38,178 nucleotides of DNA from an uncultured Lachnospiraceae bacterium (GCA_947165275.1 CAMUZQ010000018.1:1-38178); one strand, 5' to 3'; shown: positions 7,256 through 15,627, numbered from the stretch's first letter. The notes: generated by a model from the letters alone, not told the origin. A program made the numbers and translations.

Positions 7256-8884
7256 TTGAAGAGATTTACCTTTGCATTATTTACGGCTGTTCAGCTGATA
7301 ATAGTCTCCCTGCTGCTTTTTGCGGCAGGGAGTACTGATTATTATATTAAAAGAGACCAGCTGTACCCCAATACGGTATATGCTGCAGCCGGTCTTGTTC
7401 TGACCGTGCTTCTTTGTCTTGTCATAAAAATATCGGGCGGACGTCTGGAGGGATTTCTGACAAGACATCTGAGACCGGTGATATTTTTCACCCTGCTGTT
7501 GTTTTTTCTGATCTCTGCAGCTTTGAACATAAGCGGTTTCTTCTATTCCGACTGGGATCCGATGGCAGTGCTTTATGCCGCTTTTGAGCTTGTACAGGGA
7601 AAAGGGGAGATCCTGACAGATGCTTATCTGTCAAATCATCCCAATAATCTTCTGCTTGTATGGATATATTCGATGGTCCTGAAAGCGGCAGGTATGGCCG
7701 GGCAGGGATCGGTTTTGGCAATAGTGGTATTTCAATGCATCATATCGACTCTGACTGCATTTATCGTATGGCGGATTATGTCGGATATATATATCGGCAG
7801 CAGAGTGATGCCCTATGTCGGACTGATCCTGTATGAGGTGTGGATCGGTCTTTCTCCCTGGTTTATCGTGACATATTCAGATCAGGCGGGGATCATTTTT
7901 CCTGTGCTGATCCTCAGACTCAGTCAGAGGATATCCCAGAGCAGGGACCGGGGCAGGCTTGCGGGAAGCAATCTTCTGTGGGGGGCTGTATCCCTTGTGG
8001 CGGGGACGGGATACTTCATCAAGCCGCAGATAGTGATCGCTTATATAGCAGTGCTGCTGTTTAACTTCCTTGACTGCCTTGACCGGGAGGTTAAGCATAC
8101 CAGAGTCTTGAAAAACGGAGGAAATAAGGCAGGGCTGATGAAACGGGGAGCTGTTATCGCAGTGATCTCCGGCGTCTGCTTTATTCTTTCGTTCTTTTTA
8201 GTCAGGGGAATCGTATTTCCTTCTATGAGGATAGATATAGACGCGGACAGAAGCTTTGGCATGGCTCATTATTTTATGATGGGACTCAACAGGGAGACGG
8301 ACGGCGTGTACTCCGATGAAGATACCCTTTATACGGATTCGTTTGATTCACCGGAAAAAAAGAGAGAAGCGGATATGGAGCTTGCGTGGCAGCGCATACG
8401 CGAGTATGGTCCGGCGGGGATCGCAGGCCATGCCGGGAGAAAGACCCTTGTCAATTATAATGACGGCCTTTTTTCATGGGGGGTAGATGGAAGGTTTTTT
8501 GCCGGAAGAGAAGCGGAGGATCTGGGAAACGTGGAAAAAACGCCTCTTACGGATGCAGTGTGGAGTTTTATCCTGCCTGAGGGAGCGGATCACGGTAAAT
8601 ATTCATCGATGCTTCAGATGTTCTGGATCATGATTTTGCTGATGTGCATCGTAAGCGGGGGAGTGGTCGGAGGGCATTTGCTCAGAGAGGGAAAGAAGCC
8701 TCCGGGAGGCGGGATAAAGGTGCCGGATGATATCTATATAGTCATGCTTGCGCTCACAGGTCTGTTTTTCTTTGAGCTTTTATTCGAGGCGAAGGCAAGA
8801 TATCTCTTTATCTATACTCCGTATTATCTTATACTGTCTGTGTACGGATTGTTTGCTGTGTTAAAGAGGCTCAAATGGGTGTAA
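7256..8884 (+). CDS. Polytopic membrane protein, GT-C-type glycosyltransferase-like
   Basis: The 542-residue protein is mostly hydrophobic with roughly ten or more membrane segments. After the first three it has an extracellular acidic loop (FYSDWDP, D99 and D101) followed by YLSNHPNN. A later helix pair contains TGYFIKPQIVI. These are the layout and motif types of ArnT/PMT-like (GT39-like) lipid-linked sugar transferases, but the match is by pattern only. The start is probably TTG 7256, with AGGA at 7246-7249 spaced 6 bases; no in-frame ATG occurs before the membrane core. It follows the SH3b lipoprotein by 8 bases and overlaps the ferredoxin gene by 10. Confidence 0.65.
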   Translation: MKRFTFALFTAVQLIIVSLLLFAAGSTDYYIKRDQLYPNTVYAAAGLVLTVLLCLVIKISGGRLEGFLTRHLRPVIFFTLLLFFLISAALNISGFFYSDWDPMAVLYAAFELVQGKGEILTDAYLSNHPNNLLLVWIYSMVLKAAGMAGQGSVLAIVVFQCIISTLTAFIVWRIMSDIYIGSRVMPYVGLILYEVWIGLSPWFIVTYSDQAGIIFPVLILRLSQRISQSRDRGRLAGSNLLWGAVSLVAGTGYFIKPQIVIAYIAVLLFNFLDCLDREVKHTRVLKNGGNKAGLMKRGAVIAVISGVCFILSFFLVRGIVFPSMRIDIDADRSFGMAHYFMMGLNRETDGVYSDEDTLYTDSFDSPEKKREADMELAWQRIREYGPAGIAGHAGRKTLVNYNDGLFSWGVDGRFFAGREAEDLGNVEKTPLTDAVWSFILPEGADHGKYSSMLQMFWIMILLMCIVSGGVVGGHLLREGKKPPGGGIKVPDDIYIVMLALTGLFFFELLFEAKARYLFIYTPYYLILSVYGLFAVLKRLKWV

Positions 8885-9117
8885 TAAAGGATTTCTTCAA
8901 TCCCAGAAAGAAAATAGAGATACGTGGTATGTCCGATAATTTCTATGCGACAGACGATTGTGACGGCTGCGGGGAATGCTACCGCAGGTGTCCAACGGGG
9001 CATATCAGGATGATAGACGGAAGACCTGACTGGGGGAAGCCCTGTCTTATGTGTGCCCAGTGCGGAACGGTCTGCCCCAGAGATGCCATCAGATACGGGA
9101 GGCCGGAGAAAAAATAG
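8875..9117 (+). CDS. Small 2x[4Fe-4S] ferredoxin-like protein
   Basis: The 80-residue protein carries two classic cluster motifs, CDGCGECYRRCP and CLMCAQCGTVCP, each C-x2-C-x2-C-x3-C-P, so it should bind two 4Fe-4S clusters and carry low-potential electrons. The first 25 residues are a basic, non-cluster N-terminus (KDFFNPRKKIEIRGM). In spacing it resembles the ferredoxin half of EFR1-type flavodoxin-ferredoxin proteins, but the flavodoxin half is absent. ATG 8875 overlaps the end of the membrane glycosyltransferase-like gene and has AAAGAGG as ribosome site, so the two are probably translated together. Partner unknown. Confidence 0.85.
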   Translation: MGVIKDFFNPRKKIEIRGMSDNFYATDDCDGCGECYRRCPTGHIRMIDGRPDWGKPCLMCAQCGTVCPRDAIRYGRPEKK

Positions 9118-9123
9118 GACTTT

Positions 9124-9759
9124 TCATACAGAGGCCGGGGCGTAGATCAAGTCCCCTTTATTGACCGTGATATAAGAGCCGGTGATATCACTGAGCTCTT
9201 TGTTTTTTGCATCGAATGAGTCGGACGGTACTGCCAGCCTGTATTCGACCTTGTCTGTGTAAATTGCATCCAGTCTGGTGATATCATTTTTTGAGATAAA
9301 ATGATCTATGGAGCCGGTATAGGTATAGTCAAAAATGACCGTGAACTGCTGCATCAGTGTCATCCTGACTGTGACGGAATCAGCAAGCGCAGTCTTTGCA
9401 GCATCTGTATAAGCCCGTACAAGTCCGCCCGTGCCCAGGAGAGTACCGCCAAAATATCTTGTGACCACAAGAACGACATCCTTGAGACCGGCTCCTGTCA
9501 GTACTTCGAGTATAGGGGCTCCTGCCGTGCCTGAGGGTTCACCGTCGTCAGATGAATGCACTATATCGGGGGCGCCGTCCTTTCCTCTGATTATATATGC
9601 GCTGCAATGATGCTTGGCATCATGATATTTTTTCTTTTCAGTGCGAAGTATATTCTCCGCTTCGGATACGGATGATATATGTCTTATTATCCCTATGAAT
9701 CTGGAGCGCTTCACCTCCACGGCAGAATCGCCCCCCTTCGTAACTGTCATGTAATCCAT
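9124..9759 (-). CDS. YigZ/IMPACT family protein
   Basis: The 211-residue product matches the YigZ family. Its N-terminal domain has KRSRFIGIIRHISS, HHCSAYIIRG, the SSDDGEPSGTAG block and VTRYFGGTLLGTGGLVRAY, and a small C-terminal ferredoxin-like domain follows. Family members are related to the eukaryotic translation regulator IMPACT, but a biochemical role in bacteria is not settled. The gene is convergent with the ferredoxin gene, with only 6 bases between the stops and no terminator visible. The ATG at 9759 has no good ribosome site, and the ATG three codons later (9750) is an equal alternative. Confidence 0.9.
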   Translation of the reverse strand: MDYMTVTKGGDSAVEVKRSRFIGIIRHISSVSEAENILRTEKKKYHDAKHHCSAYIIRGKDGAPDIVHSSDDGEPSGTAGAPILEVLTGAGLKDVVLVVTRYFGGTLLGTGGLVRAYTDAAKTALADSVTVRMTLMQQFTVIFDYTYTGSIDHFISKNDITRLDAIYTDKVEYRLAVPSDSFDAKNKELSDITGSYITVNKGDLIYAPASV

Positions 9760-9828
9760 GGACTTATTCTATTACTCTGAAATAAAAATGTCGATATTTT
9801 ATAACTCTGAAAAAATGTCAGGTCTTTG

Positions 9829-9879
9829 TGAAAAGTGCACAACGAAACAGGGAATAAACTGTAAAAAATATGAAAAGTG
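9829..9879 (+). repeat. Paired direct repeat upstream of the sugar operon promoter
   Basis: TGAAAAGTG occurs at 9829-9837 and again at 9871-9879, exactly 42 bp apart (about four helical turns), just upstream of the operator and promoter at 9882-9920. Paired same-face sites are typical of activator binding, but no protein can be named. Chance is possible for 9-base repeats in AT-rich DNA. Confidence 0.4.
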
Positions 9880-9881
9880 TA

Positions 9882-9897
9882 TGTCAACCGGTTGACA
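9882..9897. promoter_or_regulatory. LacI-family operator (perfect 16-bp palindrome)
   Basis: TGTCAACCGGTTGACA is a perfect palindrome centred on CG with the AACCGGTT core usual for LacI-family repressors. Its right half is the TTGACA -35 element of the following promoter, so a bound repressor would block RNA polymerase. A LacI-family gene lies in the same operon at 14584. The link between the two is inference. Confidence 0.8.
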
Positions 9898-9920
9898 CAT
9901 GTCAGAGACTGTGATAAGGT
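9892..9920 (+). promoter_or_regulatory. Promoter of the sucrose/fructan operon
   Basis: A perfect -35 TTGACA (9892-9897) is followed after 17 bases by TAAGGT (9915-9920). The predicted start is near 9927, leaving a leader of about 70 bases before the binding-protein ATG. The weak -10 and the operator over the -35 fit a regulated promoter. Confidence 0.7.
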
Positions 9921-9995
9921 ATCATCAACAAGGAATTCCATGATAAGTCAAATGACTGCAAAACGAACAGGTAATACACTATGGAGGAATTAATA

Positions 9996-11327
9996 ATGAA
10001 AATGAAACGGATCCTGGCAATGGCAATAAGTACTGTTATGACGGTAACCATGCTCGCAGGCTGCGGCGGACAGGGAGCACCTGCTGACACATCAGGTGCA
10101 GCAGGAGAATCAGGCGCGGCAACTGAAGCGTCAGGAGATGCGTCAGGCAGACCTGTGGTTACTATCCTTAATTCCAAGATGGAGATCCAGGAGCAGCTGG
10201 AGGAAATGGCACAGGCATACAGCGAATCACACGATGCTGATCTTGAGGTTTATTATTCAAGCGATACGATAGCAGCTCATCTTTCTACAAGATATGCTGC
10301 AAATGAGCCCTATACCCTTGCGATGGTAGATGCAAAGGATGTGTATTCACTGGCTGCAGAGCATGCAGTAGATCTCAGCTCTGAGGACTGGGTAAAGGAT
10401 ACAACGGAAGCTATCAGCGTAGACGGCAAGGTATACGGCTTCCCTGTATGCGTAGAGGCCAGAGGCATTATCTACAATGCGGATGCAATAAAAAAGATCA
10501 CAGGCAAGGACTTCGATCCTGAGAGCGTCAAGACTCTTGATGATTTCAGCGCACTCCTTGATGAGCTGAAGGCCGGCGGCATGGCAGCTCCCACTGGAAT
10601 AATGAAGGAGGACTGGTCTCTTGCAGCTCACTATCTTGCAGAGGTTTATGAGCAGCATGATGATCCGGATGCTTTTTTACAGTCTCTTCATGATGGTTCT
10701 GCGAATATTATCAAGGATGATATATTCAATTCAATGATGGACACATTTGATGTTTTGAAGGCAAATAACTACGCAGCAGGCAATGCTATCTCCGCAGAGC
10801 GTGAGGTTACAGAGCAGAAGCTTGCCGAGGGTGAGATCGCATTTATGTTCGGAGGAAACTGGGACTGGTCTGTTATAAATCAGTATGATTACTCAGAGAA
10901 TATGGGCATAATGCCTGTTCCCCAGAATACATCATCCGATGCTAACACCAAGCTTGTAGGCGGCGGTTCAAAGTACTTCTTCATTGATTCTTCTGACAAC
11001 ACATCAGAGGCACAGGTACAGGCTGCCAAGGATTTCCTTAACTGGCTGGTATATGATGAAGAAGGACAGAAGTTCATAGTAAATGACTGCGCACTGGTTC
11101 CTGCATACTCAAATATCACACTTGCAGTATCGGATCCTTTGGGAAGCTCAGTGAAGGCATATGCTGACAAGGGCGCGCTTATAGCAAACTACAACTACTG
11201 CCCGGATGATCATTATTCAAAGCTCGGAGCTGCTTTCCAGGAGTATCTCGGCGACAAGAGCGACAGGGAAGGCTTTGCAAAAGCTATCGATACATACTGG
11301 CAGGATGCTACTCTTACCGAGCATTGA
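9996..11327 (+). CDS. Sugar ABC transporter substrate-binding lipoprotein
   Basis: The 443-residue protein has a lipoprotein signal peptide ending in lipobox LAGC (Cys 23), then an Ala/Gly/Ser linker and a family 1 solute-binding fold. Signs of the fold are VTILNSKMEIQEQLEEMAQAYSE near the N-terminus, KVYGFPVCVEARGIIYN in the middle, GEIAFMFGGNWDWS and a later LNWLVYDEEGQKFI. Such proteins bind mono- to oligosaccharides. The start is ATG 9996, preceded by GGAGGA at 9983-9988; an in-frame ATG at 9981 overlaps that site and is rejected. Two permeases, a GH32 enzyme and an amylosucrase-like gene follow, so sucrose or fructo-oligosaccharides are the likely ligands. This is inferred from context. 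Confidence 0.92.
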   Translation: MKMKRILAMAISTVMTVTMLAGCGGQGAPADTSGAAGESGAATEASGDASGRPVVTILNSKMEIQEQLEEMAQAYSESHDADLEVYYSSDTIAAHLSTRYAANEPYTLAMVDAKDVYSLAAEHAVDLSSEDWVKDTTEAISVDGKVYGFPVCVEARGIIYNADAIKKITGKDFDPESVKTLDDFSALLDELKAGGMAAPTGIMKEDWSLAAHYLAEVYEQHDDPDAFLQSLHDGSANIIKDDIFNSMMDTFDVLKANNYAAGNAISAEREVTEQKLAEGEIAFMFGGNWDWSVINQYDYSENMGIMPVPQNTSSDANTKLVGGGSKYFFIDSSDNTSEAQVQAAKDFLNWLVYDEEGQKFIVNDCALVPAYSNITLAVSDPLGSSVKAYADKGALIANYNYCPDDHYSKLGAAFQEYLGDKSDREGFAKAIDTYWQDATLTEH

Positions 11328-11377
11328 GCGGTATAGCTGCAGTAAAACACCAAAATAATCATTCTTTACGAATTACA

Positions 11378-11404
11378 TACGGGATGCCTCACAGGCATCC
11401 CGTA
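11378..11404 (+). other. Intercistronic hairpin between binding protein and permease genes
   Basis: A perfect 12-bp stem (arms 11378-11389 and 11393-11404) closes a 3-base loop. No T-run follows, so it is probably not a full terminator. Stable hairpins after the binding-protein gene of sugar ABC operons commonly protect the upstream mRNA and keep that gene more highly expressed than the permeases. The rest of the 180-base gap shows no other clear element. Confidence 0.7.
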
Positions 11405-11507
11405 ACTATAAAAAGTCCTTAACCTTGCAGAGAGGTCGAGAAATACAGTCGGTCTCAATCGTGAGTAAGAAGTGTAAATCGGGAGATAGGTTAAATAAGG
11501 GGGAAAT

Positions 11508-12386
11508 ATGAACAGAAATAAATTATCATATAAGGTATCCCAGTATCTGACATTTGCAGGACCGGCTCTGATCCTTTTCCTGGGTACCGTGATCATTCCT
11601 TTTGTATATGGACTGTACCTGACTTTTACAAGCTGGGACGGGATATCAAGGGAGAAGCCTTTTGTGGGTGGTGACAATTATGTAGCAGCCTTTACGGATA
11701 CAGCCTATTGGCAGGCTCTGGGACGTACCATGGTATATTCCTTTTTTGCGGTAATATTGATCAATGCGCTTGCCTTCTTTCTTGCGTATCTGGTGACAAG
11801 CGGAGTGAAGGGAGAGAATTTCTTCAGAGCGGGATTCTTCGTTCCAAACCTTATCGGCGGTATCGTACTTGGTTATGTATGGAAATTTGTATTCAACAGG
11901 GCGTTTGTGGCAGTTGCCGATGCGATAACAGGCGGCTCCAATCCATCCCTGCTTTCCACGCCCGGCGGCGCCATGTTCTGTCTTATACTTGTTTCGGTAT
12001 GGCAGTATGCAGGCTATATGATGCTGATCTACGTGGCAGGATTCATGAGCGTGCCGGATTCCCTGAAGGAAGCGGCTATGATAGACGGGTGCACCCCCGC
12101 TCAGGCCATGAAGGATGTGACCATACCTTTGATGCGCGCGAGCTTCGTACAGTGTATTTTCCTCAGCATAACAAGATGCTTCATGGTTTATGATGTGAAC
12201 CTTTCGCTGACCAAGGGCGAGCCCTTTAATTCTTCGGTGCTGGCAGCCATGCACGTTTACAACCAGGCATTTACATATAAGAATTACGGAACAGGTCAGG
12301 CTGAAGCGCTCATTCTTTTTGTGATCTGCGCTATAGTCGGTGTGACACAGGTTTATATCGGTAAGAAAGGAGAGGTGGGAGCATAA
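11508..12386 (+). CDS. Sugar ABC transporter permease (MalF/UgpA type)
   Basis: The 292-residue integral membrane protein has six predicted segments. The N-terminal part contains the YLTFAGPALILFLGTVIIPF helix typical of this permease class. The ATPase-contact loop is EAAMIDGCTPAQAMKDVTIPLM. The ribosome site AAGGGGGA lies 6 to 10 bases before ATG 11508. The last base of its TAA is the first base of the next gene's ATG, so the two permeases are translationally coupled. It should form the channel with the product at 12386. Confidence 0.94.
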   Translation: MNRNKLSYKVSQYLTFAGPALILFLGTVIIPFVYGLYLTFTSWDGISREKPFVGGDNYVAAFTDTAYWQALGRTMVYSFFAVILINALAFFLAYLVTSGVKGENFFRAGFFVPNLIGGIVLGYVWKFVFNRAFVAVADAITGGSNPSLLSTPGGAMFCLILVSVWQYAGYMMLIYVAGFMSVPDSLKEAAMIDGCTPAQAMKDVTIPLMRASFVQCIFLSITRCFMVYDVNLSLTKGEPFNSSVLAAMHVYNQAFTYKNYGTGQAEALILFVICAIVGVTQVYIGKKGEVGA

Positions 12387-13246
12387 TGAACGATTCACAG
12401 AAAGCATTACAAAAGAAAAAAATAATACATGCTGTCATGCTGGTGGTACTGATAGTTTTGTTCTTCCTGTTTATTTCGCCTTTTCTCCTTGTCGTGATAA
12501 ACGTATTTAAGACAAAGGCGGATATAACATCCAATCCTCTTGCGCTTATTGGAAAGCATGGCTTTACTGTTAAGAATTTCCCTGAAGCGATGAAAAAGAT
12601 GAGCTTCTGGACGGTTTTCTTTAATTCCGTGGTGATAACCTGCTCGGCAACGGTTTTGACCATAATCTTTTCGGCAATGGCGGGCTTTGTGATCGTAAGG
12701 AACAAGTGGAAGGCCTGTACCCTGCTTTTTTCTCTCATGGTCGCATCCATGGTCATACCCTTTCAGGTGCTCATGGTTCCCCTGGTTTCTGTTTACGGAG
12801 GCATAGTAGGTGTCCTGAACCACAGACTTACGCTTATACTGATGCACACAGGCTTTTCAGTATCGATGGCTACCTTCATGTTCCACGGAGCGATATTTAC
12901 CAATATACCCATAGAGCTTGAAGAAGCTGCCTTTATAGATGGCTGCAACAGATGGCAGACCTTCTGGAAGATAGTTTTCCCGCTGCTGAAGCCTACTATC
13001 GCAACTATTACGATAATCGACGCCATGGCATTCTGGAATGACTATCTGCTCCCGAGCCTCGTGCTTCAGAAAAAAGAGCTTTATACGATACCTATAGCGA
13101 CTCAGAGCTTCTATGGTACTTATTCCACAGATATCGGTCTGGTAATGGCCGCTCTGCTTCTGGCAATGCTGCCGATACTTGTACTGTATCTCTTCCTTCA
13201 GAGATATATCGTCAAGGGTGTTACTTCCGGCGCTGTAAAGGGATAA
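12386..13246 (+). CDS. Sugar ABC transporter permease (MalG/UgpE type)
   Basis: The 286-residue protein is the second permease of the pair. It has an N-terminal helix (VMLVVLIVLFFLFISPFLLVV), about six membrane segments and the EAA loop EEAAFIDGCNRWQTFWKIVFPLLKP. It ends with the basic YIVKGVTSGAVKG tail common to MalG-type proteins. The start overlaps the previous stop (TAATG). No ATPase gene follows, so the complex probably uses a shared MsmX-like ATPase encoded elsewhere. Confidence 0.94.
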   Translation: MNDSQKALQKKKIIHAVMLVVLIVLFFLFISPFLLVVINVFKTKADITSNPLALIGKHGFTVKNFPEAMKKMSFWTVFFNSVVITCSATVLTIIFSAMAGFVIVRNKWKACTLLFSLMVASMVIPFQVLMVPLVSVYGGIVGVLNHRLTLILMHTGFSVSMATFMFHGAIFTNIPIELEEAAFIDGCNRWQTFWKIVFPLLKPTIATITIIDAMAFWNDYLLPSLVLQKKELYTIPIATQSFYGTYSTDIGLVMAALLLAMLPILVLYLFLQRYIVKGVTSGAVKG

Positions 13247-13249
13247 GAA

Positions 13250-14527
13250 ATGAGACTTGCGATTACAGGAGACTATCTTGCCGTTCCCGTGTGGACCAAT
13301 CCTGACAATTGGAATAAATACAGTCTCACGGTGAGAGCCGGCGGCAGACTTATATATACCTTCCGGTTGCCGGCGGAAAAAGGCGAGAAGGGAAGGGACT
13401 GTGATTATCACGCATATCTTCCGATGAAAGATATGACCGGCGGGGATGCTGAGGCTGAGATCCATACCGACGCTCCCTATCCGGTGGCTGAGGGATGTTA
13501 TTTTACGGACAGACCTGTATTCGAACCTGAGGGGGAGGATGGAGGCGGGCTTCATTATCACGCCCCCTATGGTTCGCTTAATGATCCGAACGGACTTGTA
13601 TATCATAATGGTATCTGGCACATGTATCACCAGCACAATCCCATGGATAATGTATGGGGGAATATGAGCTGGGGACACGCTGTATCAGAGGATCTTATCC
13701 ATTTTCATTTTCAGGGGGACGTCCTCTTTCCTGAAAAGGGCGGCACCATGTTTTCGGGCTGCGGTATGGTAAACACACCAGAAGCCTTTTCCCTTCCGGG
13801 AGATTCTCTGCTTTTTTATTATACATATGCGGCGGAGGATGAGACTCCTGAGGGGGGTGAGACCCCGAGGCATTTTACGCAGAGAGCCGCTTTCTCAACG
13901 GACGGAGGCTATACTCTTCGGAAGATCGAAAACTGGGAGCTCCCGACGATAGCTTCTGAAAACCGGGATCCCAAGGTTTTTTATCACGATGCCAGCAAAG
14001 CATATATAATGACCTTGTATTTGACGGAAAACAGGTTTATGATCCTGAGATCCGTAAATCTTACAGACTGGGAAAAGACTCAGGAGATGAGCCTGCCGCC
14101 TATGTGGGAGTGCCCGGATCTTCTGGAGCTGTCAGAGGATAAATGGGCATTTATGAGCGCAGATGGATATTATTACATCGGCAGCTTTGACGGCTTTTGT
14201 TTCAAGTCAGAAACACCCATGCTTTCTCTTTATGCCAATAGCATACCATATGCTGCGCAGAGCTTTTCAGGCGTTTCGGGAAGGATCATTTCCACTGCCT
14301 GGCTTCGTACCGAAAATCATGGAGAAAACTGGCATGGAATGATGTCAATACCCAGAGAGCTCACTCTGGGAAGGGATGAGGGATCGTACTATATAAGGCA
14401 GTCCTTTATCCGGGAGGCATCATGCTATATAATGGAAACGGAGGACGGGCTTTTCATAGAGGATGATCTTGTCAGAGAAGAGCTTGATCCCGGCGGACAT
14501 ATGCTTAAAGTGGAGCAGTTGTATTAA
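13250..14527 (+). CDS. GH32 beta-fructosidase, intracellular
   Basis: The 425-residue enzyme should hydrolyse fructosyl bonds in sucrose or fructo-oligosaccharides. All three GH32 catalytic blocks are present: NDPNG at 111-115 with nucleophile D112, RDP at 239-241, and ECPD with the acid/base E287. YAAQSFSG fits the fifth blade of the propeller. There is no signal peptide, so it acts on imported sugar. The architecture is odd: about 100 residues precede NDPNG, while only about 50 follow the last propeller block, so the usual C-terminal beta-sandwich seems missing. It starts 3 bases after the permease stop. Confidence 0.92.
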   Translation: MRLAITGDYLAVPVWTNPDNWNKYSLTVRAGGRLIYTFRLPAEKGEKGRDCDYHAYLPMKDMTGGDAEAEIHTDAPYPVAEGCYFTDRPVFEPEGEDGGGLHYHAPYGSLNDPNGLVYHNGIWHMYHQHNPMDNVWGNMSWGHAVSEDLIHFHFQGDVLFPEKGGTMFSGCGMVNTPEAFSLPGDSLLFYYTYAAEDETPEGGETPRHFTQRAAFSTDGGYTLRKIENWELPTIASENRDPKVFYHDASKAYIMTLYLTENRFMILRSVNLTDWEKTQEMSLPPMWECPDLLELSEDKWAFMSADGYYYIGSFDGFCFKSETPMLSLYANSIPYAAQSFSGVSGRIISTAWLRTENHGENWHGMMSIPRELTLGRDEGSYYIRQSFIREASCYIMETEDGLFIEDDLVREELDPGGHMLKVEQLY

Positions 14528-14583
14528 ATAACAGGACAACAGTCTTTGTGTTTTCAGGAAACAGGGGTTAAGGAGGAGCAGGT

Positions 14584-15561
14584 TTGGCTACAATAAAAGA
14601 CCTGGCAAAGGAAGCGGATCTCGCTGTGGGAACTGTGTCCAGGGTGCTGAATAATCGTGGATATATAAGTAAGGAGACCAGGAATAAGGTTTATTCCGCC
14701 ATGAAGAGGATAGGCTATTCGCCTAATGCCTTTGCTCAGGGGCTTTCCAAAAAGAAAATGGACTGTATAGCGGTTATTGTCCCGCACATCGTTCATCCTT
14801 ATTTTGCAAAAATGATCTCCCGCCTGGAAAAGGAAGCTTCAAAAAGGGGCTATAAGGTCATAATTTTTAATTCAAGCGGAGATGCTGCAAAGGAGAGTGA
14901 TGAGCTCCTCAGGTATCAGAGCAGCTTTATTTCAGGAGCGCTGCTTTTTTCCGCGGATATATCCGCAGAGGCTCTCATGAATTTCAGGATCCCACTGGTG
15001 CTTGTGGAAAGAGAACCTGCAGGAAATGCGGTAAGCATACAATGTGACAATGTAGCGGGGGGCAGACTTGCAGCAAATCATCTGATCAAAAAGGGCTGCA
15101 GAAATCTGATCGTTATCAGCTCGTTAAACACCGCTGACATGCCGGGTGACGACAGAGAAAATGAGTTTGTAAGGGTCTGCAGCGAAAGCGGAGCCACGGT
15201 GAAGCGCTACAGTGCCGGCTCTGAGCAGTACATTTCACTTGATTATCATGATCTGATATGCCGGGCGCTCAATGAAAATCCTGATTGTGACGGCATATTT
15301 GCCACATCAGACCTTATAGCAGCACAGGTGATACAGGAATGCGGCAGAAAAGGACTCCGAATCCCTGAGGATATAAAGCTTGTAGGTTTCGATGATGTGG
15401 AGCTTGCGGGGCTTACGACTCCCACTATCACAACTGTTCATCAGCCTATACGTGAGATAGCAGAGGCTGCCATTGAAACCATTGAAAAGCTTAATGAAGA
15501 AAAAAAGGTTCCGAGGAAGATCGTTCTTCCGGTTACATTGATAGAAAGAGATTCTGCATGA
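14584..15561 (+). CDS. LacI-family transcriptional regulator
   Basis: The 325-residue protein has the LacI helix-turn-helix at the very N-terminus (ATIKDLAKEADLAVGTVSRVLNN), then the hinge helix region SPNAFAQGLSKK and a periplasmic-binding-protein-like effector domain (IAVIVPHIVHPYFAKMI at the start, DDVELAGLTTPTITTVHQP near the end). The start codon is TTG 14584, with a strong AGGAGGAG at 14571-14578. It is probably the repressor acting on the palindrome at 9882-9897. Because it lies inside the operon, it would limit its own synthesis. The inducer is probably a sugar of the pathway. Confidence 0.94.
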   Translation: MATIKDLAKEADLAVGTVSRVLNNRGYISKETRNKVYSAMKRIGYSPNAFAQGLSKKKMDCIAVIVPHIVHPYFAKMISRLEKEASKRGYKVIIFNSSGDAAKESDELLRYQSSFISGALLFSADISAEALMNFRIPLVLVEREPAGNAVSIQCDNVAGGRLAANHLIKKGCRNLIVISSLNTADMPGDDRENEFVRVCSESGATVKRYSAGSEQYISLDYHDLICRALNENPDCDGIFATSDLIAAQVIQECGRKGLRIPEDIKLVGFDDVELAGLTTPTITTVHQPIREIAEAAIETIEKLNEEKKVPRKIVLPVTLIERDSA

Positions 15562-15569
15562 TCCTTCCC

Positions 15570-15596
15570 CACCGGTAACAGACAGGCTGTACGGTG
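15570..15596 (+). other. Intercistronic hairpin before the amylosucrase-like gene
   Basis: Segments CACC, GTA and CAG (15570-15581, with two single-base bulges) pair with CTG, TAC and GGTG (15587-15596) around an ACAGG loop, giving a 10-bp stem. No T-run follows. It may set the relative level of the last gene or stabilise mRNA. Confidence 0.45.
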
Positions 15597-15627
15597 AAAA
15601 AGATATGAAGATAAGAGAAAGAAACTT

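Noticed and set aside
9826-9842. TTGTG/CACAA inverted repeat as a possible operator
   Set aside because: The arms are only 5 bases and no promoter is placed to be controlled by it; the direct repeat nearby is the better signal.
9882-9897. Catabolite-repression (cre) site
   Set aside because: The palindrome has CCGG at its centre and does not match the cre consensus around the central CG; a local LacI-family operator fits better.
12857-13678. Minus-strand open frame of 273 codons across the permease and GH32 genes
   Set aside because: It crosses two firm genes on the other strand, shows no recognisable motif and lacks a start site.
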